Below are positions 42,917 to 50,458 of a DNA stretch of 55,518 nt, piece after piece. The stretch's first letter is position 1, and each line of letters opens with the position of its first letter. The position numbers and the translations under genes are program-made. Origin of the DNA: Clostridia bacterium (lineage in GTDB: Bacteria > Bacillota > Clostridia > Oscillospirales > Acutalibacteraceae); assembly GCA_017475765.1 (NCBI GenBank), contig JAFVEY010000013.1, positions 1 through 55,518 of the forward strand. The letters are read 5' to 3'. The notes beneath the pieces are model-generated. The model saw nothing but the letters and a program-made list of their open reading frames with translations, was not told the DNA's origin and made no database searches.

Positions 42917-43420
42917 ATGGGTATAATCAAGAACATAGAACAAGCAGATGAGATGTTTCAAAAAGGCAGTCTTTATGTTCCTATGTTTGGCAGGGATATT
43001 GAGGTCTGGATCGAGAATGAAGCAGGAATAGATTATGCAGAACGCTGTGCAGAACATCTCACGGCACTCAGCGATGAGATGATTGATACCATCTGTGAAA
43101 AATCAGTTATTTATTATCAATTCATGCTGGAAGAGTGGGGCGATTTTGAAGAGGTCAGCGGCGGTATCCTTGATGAGATCAGAAACACCATCCCCGAAGA
43201 TGCCGAAGGACGAGACATTCTGAAATATATCACCTCTCCGTCCTTGTATATTCTTTCACCGGAAGCAGATGATATCGGTTACAGCATAGAGTGCGGATGT
43301 GTGTGGGAACCCGAACATGGATTGGAGATCATCATCCGCAACAATACCGTTCTGTATGTTGGTCCTGCGGAAGGCTTGGGAGCTTGGGAAGATGATGATG
43401 TATATGAGATCGATTATTAA
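42917..43420 (+). CDS. DUF6985-like hypothetical protein
   Basis: A 167-residue acidic soluble protein: LYVPMFGRDIEVWIENEAGIDYAERCAEHL in the first third and CGCVWEPEHGLEIIIRNNTVLYVGPAEG near the end, a layout seen in small immunity- or DUF6985-like proteins. It has AGG-rich sequence before ATG and lies between leuC and leuD, 41 bases after leuC. Its relation to the dehydratase is unknown; it may be an insertion. Family assignment is tentative. Confidence 0.6.
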   Translation: MGIIKNIEQADEMFQKGSLYVPMFGRDIEVWIENEAGIDYAERCAEHLTALSDEMIDTICEKSVIYYQFMLEEWGDFEEVSGGILDEIRNTIPEDAEGRDILKYITSPSLYILSPEADDIGYSIECGCVWEPEHGLEIIIRNNTVLYVGPAEGLGAWEDDDVYEIDY

Positions 43421-43456
43421 TCATAGTAAACGACATTTAAATTATCTTATTTGAAG

Positions 43457-43595
43457 TATGCGGGTGCAGGGGCTTCAGCTCCTGCCGGGGTCCAGGGCGA
43501 GCAGTGCCGGTGGGGTTTGGGGGTGCGGGTGTCTAGTGGACACCTCTGCGAAGCAGAAGCACCGACCGAGCCGGCAGGTGAGACTCAAAGCCCCA
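43457..43595. repeat. GC-rich structured intergenic element between leuC and leuD
   Basis: About 140 bases that are strongly GC-rich (G-rich on the plus strand) in an otherwise AT-rich gap. Nested inverted repeats: GGGGCTT (43469-43475) with AAGCCCC (43588-43594), CCTGCCGG (43481-43488) with CCGGCAGG (43571-43578), GGTGTC (43528-43533) with GACACC (43539-43544), and TCTGC-GAA-GCAGA (43545-43557). It has the form of a small interspersed palindromic element. There is no open reading frame. Copy number cannot be judged here. Confidence 0.6.
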
Positions 43596-43663
43596 ACTAT
43601 CAGTAATCAGGAATAAATGAATGACGTTGACTATCAATTTCAACGCATGAGGAGGAAATATCA

Positions 43664-44152
43664 ATGAAAGCACAGGGAACTGTACATAAATACGGAGATA
43701 ATGTGGATACGGATGTAATCATCCCCGCAAGATATCTTAACACAAGCTCTCACAAGGAGCTTGCATCACACTGCATGGAGGATATCGACATCGACTTTAC
43801 CAAAAAGGTCAAGGAAGGCGATATCATCGTAGCCGAGAAAAACTTCGGCTGCGGCTCTTCCAGAGAACACGCACCGATCGCAATCAAGGCTTCGGGCATC
43901 AGCTGCGTTATCGCTTCAACCTTTGCCCGCATCTTTTACAGAAATTCTATCAATATTGGTCTGCCGATACTGGAATGTGATGCTGCTTCAAAGGAGATCC
44001 AATCGGGCGATGAGGTCAGCATTGATTTTGATACAGGCGTTATCACGGATATCACAACGGGCAAAACCTATCAGGCAGAACCCTTCCCGCCGTTTATACA
44101 GAATATTATTGCTGACGGCGGCCTTATCAAACACGTTACAAAAGAAGCCTGA
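43664..44152 (+). CDS. leuD: 3-isopropylmalate dehydratase small subunit
   Basis: A 162-residue swivelling-domain subunit: [72 protein letters not shown] with the YLRT-type loop region replaced by RYLN, typical of the LeuD2 group partnering 420-residue LeuC. Start has GAGGAGG eight bases upstream. It is followed by a terminator. The intervening gene and repeat are unusual, since leuC and leuD are normally adjacent. Confidence 0.93.
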   Translation: MKAQGTVHKYGDNVDTDVIIPARYLNTSSHKELASHCMEDIDIDFTKKVKEGDIIVAEKNFGCGSSREHAPIAIKASGISCVIASTFARIFYRNSINIGLPILECDAASKEIQSGDEVSIDFDTGVITDITTGKTYQAEPFPPFIQNIIADGGLIKHVTKEA

Positions 44153-44173
44153 CCCCTGTCCTTACTAATCTTG

Positions 44174-44212
44174 CCGCTCCCGAAGGTCAATACCTGTCGG
44201 GAGCGGTTTTTT
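44174..44212 (+). terminator. Terminator of leuD
   Basis: Perfect 10-bp stem CCGCTCCCGA (44174-44183) with TCGGGAGCGG (44197-44206) followed by TTTTTT. Confidence 0.92.
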
Positions 44213-44266
44213 GACAGCTTTTTTGCAAAATTCTGACAAGTTTAAAAGAAATTTTGACAAGGATAC

Positions 44267-44295
44267 TTGACATATATTGCATTGCGTGGTAATAT
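44267..44295 (+). promoter_or_regulatory. Promoter of the membrane protein/XRE pair
   Basis: TTGACA (44267-44272), 17-base spacer, TAATAT (44290-44295). Confidence 0.75.
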
Positions 44296-44345
44296 ATAGA
44301 TATAGTATTAACCGACAGAGCTTTGAAAGGGCGTTCATCAGCAGT

Positions 44346-44660
44346 ATGGATAAGGAAGAAATTCTTCAAAAGAACAAACAGAAAAGCAAAAATTCTCTTG
44401 ATGAAAGAGAACAGCGGGTCTATAACTATTCATTCGGCATAGGCGCTGTGGTTGTCGGTATACTTTGTCTGGTGTTCAGCATATACAGAGCATTGAATTT
44501 TCAGCCCTTTTATGAGTTTGTTGCCATTATCACCGCCTATCTTTCCACGACATTTATCTATCAGTTCAGAAGCCTCAGGCGTATCCGCTATCTTGCGGGG
44601 GGCATTGCGGCGGGAGCAGCATCGGCTGCCTGTATCATAATGTTTTTTGTGGGTGTGTGA
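44346..44660 (+). CDS. Small membrane protein paired with an XRE regulator
   Basis: A 104-residue protein: charged N-terminus (MDKEEILQKNKQKSKNSLDEREQRVYNYS) and three hydrophobic helices (IGAVVVGILCLVFSIYRAL, FVAIITAYLSTTFIYQF, AGGIAAGAASAACIIMFFVGV). DUF6442-like membrane proteins that sit directly before a YozG-type regulator look the same, and the regulator starts three bases after this stop. May sense or relay a membrane signal to the regulator. Start: ATG at 44346; ribosome site is weak. Confidence 0.65.
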   Translation: MDKEEILQKNKQKSKNSLDEREQRVYNYSFGIGAVVVGILCLVFSIYRALNFQPFYEFVAIITAYLSTTFIYQFRSLRRIRYLAGGIAAGAASAACIIMFFVGV

Positions 44661-44663
44661 GCA

Positions 44664-44885
44664 ATGAATGAGATAACTTTTCAGAACAAACTTCGTGTTG
44701 CCCGTGCGGAAAAGCGGATATCTCAGGGTGAGCTTGCTGAAATGGTCGGTGTCTCAAGACAGACTATCAGTTCCATAGAAAATAATCAATTTTGTCCCAG
44801 CGCAAAGCTGGCGCTGCTCTTGTGTATTGCGCTGGATAAAAAATTTGAAGAGCTGTTTTATTTTGATAACGCTCCGCAGCAATAA
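44664..44885 (+). CDS. XRE-family HTH regulator (YozG-like)
   Basis: A 73-residue single-domain Cro/CI-type protein: LRVARAEKRISQGELAEMVGVSRQTISSIENNQFCPSAKLALLLCIALDKKFEELFYF, the usual short YozG-like form. It immediately follows its membrane partner. Probably regulates its own two-gene operon. Confidence 0.9.
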   Translation: MNEITFQNKLRVARAEKRISQGELAEMVGVSRQTISSIENNQFCPSAKLALLLCIALDKKFEELFYFDNAPQQ

Positions 44886-44930
44886 CCATTGTTTATAAGA
44901 TTATATCTTCATATACATTCCTCCTAAAAG

Positions 44931-44977
44931 CAGAGAATCTCCGAGCATGAATGAATGCTTGGAGATTCTCTGTTTTT
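44931..44977 (+). terminator. Terminator of the XRE operon
   Basis: Stem CAGAGAATCTCCGAGCAT (44931-44948) with ATGCTTGGAGATTCTCTG (44955-44972), one G-T wobble, then TTTTT. Confidence 0.88.
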
Positions 44978-45070
44978 AATGCTCTTTGAGAGTTAGCTAT
45001 GAAGATATTTTTGTGTAAATTGTAATATTTAATAAAAATATACTATTTGTATAATATTTGGTGAAAATAT

Positions 45071-45108
45071 AACCGGCGGACGGGTTGAAGTTTAACCGCC
45101 CGTCGGTT
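45071..45108. terminator. Hairpin after the DUF4097 gene
   Basis: Near-perfect stem AACCGGCGGACGG (45071-45083) with CCGCCCGTCGGTT (45096-45108). T tracts are modest on both sides (ATATTTT on the minus strand, TTTTGCGTTTT on the plus strand). It lies 8 bases from the DUF4097 stop. Confidence 0.7.
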
Positions 45109-45115
45109 TTGCGTT

Positions 45116-45976
45116 TTATTCCTCGTCGATGCTAATATCTCCGCTTGTTGTCCGCAGCTCGCAGCGGTTTTTGCCGATTCTTTTGGGGACGTTTACATCA
45201 CCGCTTATGGTAGAGGTGTCATATTCCCAGCTGCCCGACATAGTACCCACTATATCTCCGCTTACCGTATGGGCAGAAAGACTTTCGCTGACTGGATTAT
45301 TGAGCTGAATATCTCCGCTGGTCGTATTCAGATTAATATAATTTTTTGCCATTGGATTACGGAGTGTGATATCTCCGCTTACAGATTCTGCTGTCATTGT
45401 TCCACACAGTATACTGTCGAGGGCAACTGATCCGCTTATTGTGTCAAAAGAGCCGGATTCATTGACTTTGATTTTGGTAATGCTGATATCTCCGCTTATC
45501 GTATTTATGACAGCGTTATCAAAGCTGTAATGGTTTTTGAGCGTAACATTGCCGCTGACGGTATCAATATTAAGGTCATGATAGGTGCCTTCAGGAAGAT
45601 AAACCGTTACATTTTCCGATTCCCATCCTATATTAAAAAAGCCAATATGTTCAAACCATTGTCTGTTGTCCTCTTCCCTGATATCCAACGTACCGTTATT
45701 GACGCTGACATTATATTTCAGGTGGTCGTGGTCATAGCATATGACCGTACATTCATTACCTTCGGAAGGCAGAAATTCTACATTGTCAGAAACATTTTTG
45801 ATAGAAATGCTGTCAAATTCATTACTGATAGTAAAGGTTTTCTTTTCGCCCTGACTTTTTTGGACGATCCTGCTGAAATCAAATCCGACTGTTGCCGCAC
45901 CGATCGTACTGATCAGAAGTCCTGAACCGATCAGAATGGCGGCGGTAATCATGGCTGTTTTTATGCTTTTTTTCAT
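45116..45976 (-). CDS. DUF4097-family beta-strand repeat protein
   Basis: A 286-residue exported or anchored protein: N-terminal helix MITAAILIGSGLLISTIGAATVGF and then repeated strands with SGDI/SGNV turns (TVSGNVTL, TISGDISI, TISGSVAL, SVSGDITL, TSGDIQL, TVSGDIV, TISGDVNV), at least eight copies, giving a beta-helix. Such proteins occur behind DUF1700/HAAS proteins and PadR regulators; the group has been linked with cell-envelope sensing. Last gene of the padR operon. Confidence 0.85.
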   Translation of the reverse strand: MKKSIKTAMITAAILIGSGLLISTIGAATVGFDFSRIVQKSQGEKKTFTISNEFDSISIKNVSDNVEFLPSEGNECTVICYDHDHLKYNVSVNNGTLDIREEDNRQWFEHIGFFNIGWESENVTVYLPEGTYHDLNIDTVSGNVTLKNHYSFDNAVINTISGDISITKIKVNESGSFDTISGSVALDSILCGTMTAESVSGDITLRNPMAKNYINLNTTSGDIQLNNPVSESLSAHTVSGDIVGTMSGSWEYDTSTISGDVNVPKRIGKNRCELRTTSGDISIDEE

Positions 45977-45977
45977 T

Positions 45978-46556
45978 TTATTCGCCTCCTGTGAATAATG
46001 ATTTTACAGAGTTAAAAATCCATTTTGTAAATCGTATATAGGCTTTTGTAATCTGATTGACACCGAAAAAGGCAAATATGGTAATTCCAGCTATAATAAG
46101 TGAAAAGCCGAGCGTCATAATTGCTTCCCCCGGAACTCCTAATTTGAACGGGAAAGTGATAATGCCTGCAACAGAGGCAGCCGCCATGGATATAACTGCG
46201 GCATAAAGCGACAGGATGACCGCCCAGAGCGAGATATAAACTCCGAAAAGTCCGATCGCAAATCCTCCCCATATCGGTGAGCTGATGATGAGCAGAACAA
46301 TTTCAAGACAGCTGAGCTTTCTTCTGCTGCTGACTTTCTTTTTAACATTGCTGCCGGTCTGAGAGGAGGTGGCACGTATATGTGCAGCGATATCTCCGAG
46401 ATTGCCTAAGGAAGCGACAGCTTCTTCTTCGCTCATGCCGTCCTCCATGCTGTCCTCAATCATTTCGGAATAAAATTCTATTGAGTTTTCGATATCCTCC
46501 TGCGGCAGACCGATCAGAGATGCCCTTAAAGAATTGATAAATTCATTTTTCGTCAT
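45978..46556 (-). CDS. DUF1700/HAAS-domain membrane protein
   Basis: A 192-residue protein: N-terminal helical HAAS domain (MTKNEFINSLRASLIGLPQEDIENSIEFYSEMIEDSMEDGMSEEEAVASLGNLGDIAAHI), then three hydrophobic segments. These proteins work with PadR-family regulators and DUF4097 proteins. Start is ATG at 46556 with GGGAGG upstream; the start lies inside the 3' end of padR (14-base overlap). Confidence 0.87.
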   Translation of the reverse strand: MTKNEFINSLRASLIGLPQEDIENSIEFYSEMIEDSMEDGMSEEEAVASLGNLGDIAAHIRATSSQTGSNVKKKVSSRRKLSCLEIVLLIISSPIWGGFAIGLFGVYISLWAVILSLYAAVISMAAASVAGIITFPFKLGVPGEAIMTLGFSLIIAGITIFAFFGVNQITKAYIRFTKWIFNSVKSLFTGGE

Positions 46557-46869
46557 TAATGTGATCCTCCCTTGAAATAAAATGATAGATGGCGGTGATC
46601 TCCTGCCATTCCGTGTCAAAATCCTTAAGCCGCTGCAATCCTTTTGGCGTGATATGGTAATATTTTCTCAGTCTGCCGTTATGCTCGACAGAATATTCAT
46701 TCAGAAGCTCACTCGCTTCCAGCCTTCGCAGGATAGGATAAAGTGTAGATTCAGAAATGGTAAGATACGGCTTGATGTCTTTTATGATCTTATAGCCATA
46801 GGAATCGCCGTTTTTTATCGAAGCCAGAACGCAGATATCCAAAAGACCTCTTTTAAGCTGTATATCCAA
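46543..46869 (-). CDS. PadR-family transcriptional regulator
   Basis: A 108-residue PadR regulator: LKRGLLDICVLASIKNGDSYGYKIIKDI, SESTLYPILRRLEASELLNEYSVEHNGRLRKYYHITPKGLQRL, the complete winged HTH of the short (PadR-s2-like) class. The start chosen is TTG at 46869, six bases from GGAGG, which gives exactly the usual 108 residues; upstream in-frame ATG codons would read through the operator. Represses its own operon in related systems. Confidence 0.9.
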   Translation of the reverse strand: MDIQLKRGLLDICVLASIKNGDSYGYKIIKDIKPYLTISESTLYPILRRLEASELLNEYSVEHNGRLRKYYHITPKGLQRLKDFDTEWQEITAIYHFISREDHINDEK

Positions 46870-46893
46870 AATAGCCCTCCTTTCAGACAAATC

Positions 46894-46948
46894 ATACCTC
46901 TTGACAAGCAATACTATACCATACATAGTATTATTTGTCAAGAGGTAT
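46894..46948. promoter_or_regulatory. Nested palindromic promoter/operator of padR, with mirror-image promoters
   Basis: Outer 14-bp arms ATACCTCTTGACAA (46894-46907) and TTGTCAAGAGGTAT (46935-46948) are perfect inverted copies. Inner 8-bp arms AATACTAT (46910-46917) and ATAGTATT (46925-46932) are perfect too. The minus-strand promoter is TTGACA (46941-46936), 17 bases, TATAGT (46918-46913). By symmetry the plus strand reads TTGACA (46901-46906), 17 bases, CATAGT (46924-46929). The inner palindrome covers the -10 box. Confidence 0.8.
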
Positions 46949-46960
46949 CATCAAAATACA

Positions 46961-46987
46961 AAAAAACCGGCAGAAGTTCCTCTGCCG
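46961..46987 (-). terminator. Terminator of the Nudix gene
   Basis: Stem CGGCAGA (46987-46981 on the minus strand) with TCTGCCG (46974-46968), followed on the minus strand by GTTTTTTT. Confidence 0.85.
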
Positions 46988-46993
46988 ATTTGA

Positions 46994-47698
46994 TCAGGCG
47001 CCGTTTCTGAGCTGCTCATAAAGTATTTTTCTGACCTCTCTGAGAATATTGGTATCGTTTTCGTGGCGGCACATTTTAAGAGCCTCGTCAATGCTGACCC
47101 AAAGGTAATAATCTATTTCGGTCTGCTGCATATTGACAATGCTTTTTTCTGCCTTTGCCAGAAAGAATACGGCTGTTTTGCGTATCTTCCCGAAAGGACG
47201 GTATGTACTGATCTGACGGAAGCCGGGGACGATGGTAACAGTCAGACCGGTTTCCTCCTTTATTTCACGCAGGGCGGTCTGCTGTTCGTTTTCTCCGCTT
47301 TCGATATGTCCCTTTGGGAAGGTCCAGCATTTGCCGTTATGGTTTTTGACAAGCAGAATACGTATTTCATTGCGGTCGGTGATGCGGTAGATCACTGCAC
47401 CGCAGGATTTTTCATAGATACAGTTAATTTTTTTGAATTTGAGTGATGTACGCTCCAGACGTTCGGAAATCTCAGGCTCATAGAAAACCTCGTTTTCAGG
47501 TGCTGCAATCAGTCTTGTCTGTGCGCCTGTTGTGCCGATGGCTGCCGCTATAATGATGCAGTCGATATTTCCGTGAAGCTCATGGTTTGTAATGATATAA
47601 ACACGGCGCATATCGCTGCTTCCGACAATATTGCCTGAATATAGTCTTTTTTCGGACAGAATGCCGAAAATTTCAATGGTTACGTTTTTGCCGAGCAT
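46994..47698 (-). CDS. Nudix hydrolase with an N-terminal degenerate pyrophosphatase-like domain
   Basis: A 234-residue protein. The C-terminal half is a Nudix hydrolase with the full box GHIESGENEQQTALREIKEETGL (G-x5-E-x7-REUxEExGU) and KGHIESGE context, of the bis-nucleotide/mutT-like kind. The N-terminal ~95 residues (LGKNVTIEIFGIL, then IIIAAAIGTTGAQTRLIAAPENEVFYEPEISERL) resemble the small inorganic pyrophosphatase-like proteins of Firmicutes, without their acidic metal-site cluster. ATG at 47698 is eight bases from GGAGG. Substrate unknown. Confidence 0.85.
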   Translation of the reverse strand: MLGKNVTIEIFGILSEKRLYSGNIVGSSDMRRVYIITNHELHGNIDCIIIAAAIGTTGAQTRLIAAPENEVFYEPEISERLERTSLKFKKINCIYEKSCGAVIYRITDRNEIRILLVKNHNGKCWTFPKGHIESGENEQQTALREIKEETGLTVTIVPGFRQISTYRPFGKIRKTAVFFLAKAEKSIVNMQQTEIDYYLWVSIDEALKMCRHENDTNILREVRKILYEQLRNGA

Positions 47699-47763
47699 CG
47701 GCATTCCCTCCTTTTTGATAATATCCTCCTGTCGGAAATAAGGGGATGAGGATTCCTGATTTT

Positions 47764-48993
47764 TTACTTGAGTATGGTTTTTAGTTCGTTTGTCCTGATC
47801 TCGGTATTAGCTGTCATAACGCTGTTGATCACAAGAACATCGGTATATTTGTTTTTCTTGATATAATCAATAATATTGCCGCTGTAATATCTCGGATCAA
47901 CGATATAGATTTCATCGAAATCAGCCACCGTATACGGAGCAAAAGCGCAGCCGTAGGAGTCGGTGATAATACATAGCTTTCTGCCTGTTTTCAGGTCGGT
48001 CTTGATATCCATATAGGGGTTGCTTCCCCAGATAAATGCGCTGTAAGCATTGGAGCCTTCCGCAAAGGATGCGATCAGCGGTACCTCGACAGCCTCCTTT
48101 TTGCCGTTTTCAAGAAGCATACAGGTGTAATTGCCGGGCATGGTGTAGTATTTCACCGTATCCGGATTTGACTGCAGGAGCTTATTGCCGTTTTTGTTGG
48201 TATCGGTTTTTGTTGCGGCAATCAGCGAACCCTGAAAATTCTCTATCCTGCCTTCGGAAAGCGTTTTGATATCAACCGCCTTGACTCCGGCGCTGGCGCA
48301 GAAGTCACAGTACGCATAATAGGCGCCCAAAGCAGTCCAGTTGTGGTCGGTTTTGAAATAGATGTATTCATCTTTATGCTTTTCCAATGTGGAAGTGACG
48401 TCTATTGTCTTGACATCGCTTCCGAGAGAATCATAAATAGATTTGATATTCTGTTTTTCGTCCGCACCGAGATCCTGATATTTTTCGGGAAGTCCGTAAA
48501 GACTGTGTGTGGGTGCTGTCAGGTTATATACATTGATATCCTTGCCCAACGACTTTTTGATGGAAGCGACAGTCTGAGCATATTTATCGGCTACGCCTGC
48601 ACTTCCGTAAAATATCTCATAGCCCTGACGGTCATAGACAAAAACATTTCCGTCAAACTCTCCTTTGAGATCTGCTGACGGCGCCGATGAAGCGGCAGAA
48701 GATTCCTGATCGTTTTTTGACGCTTCGGATACCTGCTTTGAAGTGTCCGTTTCCTGCTTGGACGGTGTGTCCGCCGACTGTGCCTGTGAGGCTTCGGGTT
48801 CTGCCGTGAAGTTGCCGAACACTCCGAAATAAACGCCGGCACCGACAGCGCCGGCAGCAAGAAGCACACATATACAAACAATCACTATGATGATTTTCTT
48901 TTTATTATCATTCCCTCTTCGGTGTCTTCCATAGCTGTAAGAGCCGTATGAACGGGAGCGGTAGGAGCTGTAACCGTATGATTTTCTGCTCAT
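47764..48993 (-). CDS. DHHW-family membrane-anchored protein (AlgX/SGNH-like)
   Basis: A 409-residue protein. N-terminal cytoplasmic tail of ~30 residues is rich in Tyr, Ser and Arg (SYGYSSYRSRSYGSYSYGR), then one membrane helix (KIIIVIVCICVLLAAGAVGAGVYF), a low-complexity Ser/Glu/Gln linker and a C-terminal catalytic-like domain. The DHHW motif is in IYFKTDHNWTALGAYYAY (TDHNW) and SYGCAFAPY and LITDSYG match the SGNH-like family used for polysaccharide O-acetylation or export. Substrate unknown. Confidence 0.78.
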   Translation of the reverse strand: MSRKSYGYSSYRSRSYGSYSYGRHRRGNDNKKKIIIVIVCICVLLAAGAVGAGVYFGVFGNFTAEPEASQAQSADTPSKQETDTSKQVSEASKNDQESSAASSAPSADLKGEFDGNVFVYDRQGYEIFYGSAGVADKYAQTVASIKKSLGKDINVYNLTAPTHSLYGLPEKYQDLGADEKQNIKSIYDSLGSDVKTIDVTSTLEKHKDEYIYFKTDHNWTALGAYYAYCDFCASAGVKAVDIKTLSEGRIENFQGSLIAATKTDTNKNGNKLLQSNPDTVKYYTMPGNYTCMLLENGKKEAVEVPLIASFAEGSNAYSAFIWGSNPYMDIKTDLKTGRKLCIITDSYGCAFAPYTVADFDEIYIVDPRYYSGNIIDYIKKNKYTDVLVINSVMTANTEIRTNELKTILK

Positions 48994-49185
48994 TTCAATC
49001 CTCTTTCAAAATGTATTTGTACTCATATTAAGTATAATGTATTTAGTGGAAAAATACAACCTTATAATAATACAAACTTCTGTATAAAAAATAAAAATAT
49101 TTATTCAAATATGCAATTGATGCACATAAATGCTCAGAAAATGTGTTAATATACCAATTTATGCCGAAAAAGGCGATATATTTTG

Positions 49186-49214
49186 TTGCATGGAGCCGCC
49201 GATTGTGTTAAAAT
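49186..49214 (+). promoter_or_regulatory. Promoter of the aminotransferase/trpS unit
   Basis: TTGCAT (49186-49191), 17-base spacer, TAAAAT (49209-49214), 47 bases before the start codon at 49261. Confidence 0.72.
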
Positions 49215-49260
49215 CTTATATGTATATTATACCCAAATTATAAAGAAAGAAGCTGTTGAA

Positions 49261-50457
49261 ATGGAATATATACTCTCCGAAAGAGTCAAGACTCTGAAAC
49301 CGTCCGCTATCAGAGAAATATTCAAATATGCCGCCGACCCGTCCGTTGTTTCGCTTTCTGCCGGCAATCCGGCTCCGGAAGCCTTCCCAACGAAGGCAAT
49401 TGCAGAGATTTCGGCAAAAATACTGGAAGAAAATCCGATAGGCGCTTTGCAATACAGCGTCACGGAGGGTTATCCGCCGCTCAGAGAAGCTGTTGCGGAC
49501 TATATGAAAAAGAAGTATGATGTCGGCAGAGAAAATGATGATATCATCATCACATCGGGGGCACAGCAGGTCATGGATCTGCTCACCAAAACCGTTTGCA
49601 ACGAGGGCGATACCATTATTTGCGAAGCGCCCAGCTTTATCGGCTCTCTCAATACATTCCGTTCCTATCGCTGCCGTCTTTGCGGAATTCCCGTCGAAAA
49701 TGACGGCATGAACCTTGAAGCGCTGGAAAAGGCTTTGCAGACGGAAAAAAATGTACGCTTTATCTATATCATCGCCAATTTCCAGAATCCTTCGGGAATT
49801 ACAACAAGCCTTGAAAAGCGCAGAGCCATTTATGAGCTTGCCAAAAAATATCATACCCTGATACTGGAGGACAATCCGTACGGAGAGCTGAGAATCAGCG
49901 GTGAGGATGTTCCGTGTATCAAATCGTTTGATACAGACGGTATTGTTGTCTATGCAGGATCTTTTTCAAAGGTTCTTTCACCGGGAATGCGTCTCGGATT
50001 TACGATAGCGCCGAAACCTGTACTTCAGAAAATGATCGTATGCAAGCAGGGTGAGGATGTTCATACCAACTCATGGGCGCAGATGGTGGCACATAAGTTT
50101 ATGACAGAATATGATTTTGAAGCACATCTTACATCACTCAGAGAAATATACAGAAAGAAAGCGAATTTCTGCATGGAGCTTCTCGATCAGTATCTTGTGC
50201 CTGGCGGCATCACCTATCAGCGCATAGAGGGCGGTCTGTTTATCTGGTGCAGACTTCCCGAAAATACCAGAATATCTATGAGTGAATTCTGCAAAAAGGC
50301 TGTGCTTAACAAAGTATGTGTTGTCCCCGGAAATGCTTTTCTGACGGATGAAGCCGAGCAATGCAGCTCTTTCAGAATCAACTTTTCCACTCCCACAGAC
50401 GAACAGCTTGAAAAGGGAATAAAAATACTCGGAAAACTTGCCACGGAGGTACTTTGA
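49261..50457 (+). CDS. PLP-dependent aminotransferase (class I/II, LysN/MocR-like fold)
   Basis: A 398-residue aminotransferase: SLSAGNPAPEAFPTKAI, GALQYSVTEGYPPLREAVADYM, IITSGAQQVMDLLTK, ANFQNPSGITTSLEKR, LILEDNPYGELR and the PLP lysine in YAGSFSKVLSPGMRLGF. The pattern is of the subgroup that includes 2-aminoadipate and aromatic/valine-pyruvate aminotransferases without an HTH domain. Substrate uncertain. ATG at 49261; earlier in-frame codons lie across the promoter. trpS begins one base after the stop codon, so both are co-transcribed. Confidence 0.9.
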   Translation: MEYILSERVKTLKPSAIREIFKYAADPSVVSLSAGNPAPEAFPTKAIAEISAKILEENPIGALQYSVTEGYPPLREAVADYMKKKYDVGRENDDIIITSGAQQVMDLLTKTVCNEGDTIICEAPSFIGSLNTFRSYRCRLCGIPVENDGMNLEALEKALQTEKNVRFIYIIANFQNPSGITTSLEKRRAIYELAKKYHTLILEDNPYGELRISGEDVPCIKSFDTDGIVVYAGSFSKVLSPGMRLGFTIAPKPVLQKMIVCKQGEDVHTNSWAQMVAHKFMTEYDFEAHLTSLREIYRKKANFCMELLDQYLVPGGITYQRIEGGLFIWCRLPENTRISMSEFCKKAVLNKVCVVPGNAFLTDEAEQCSSFRINFSTPTDEQLEKGIKILGKLATEVL

Positions 50458-50458
50458 T

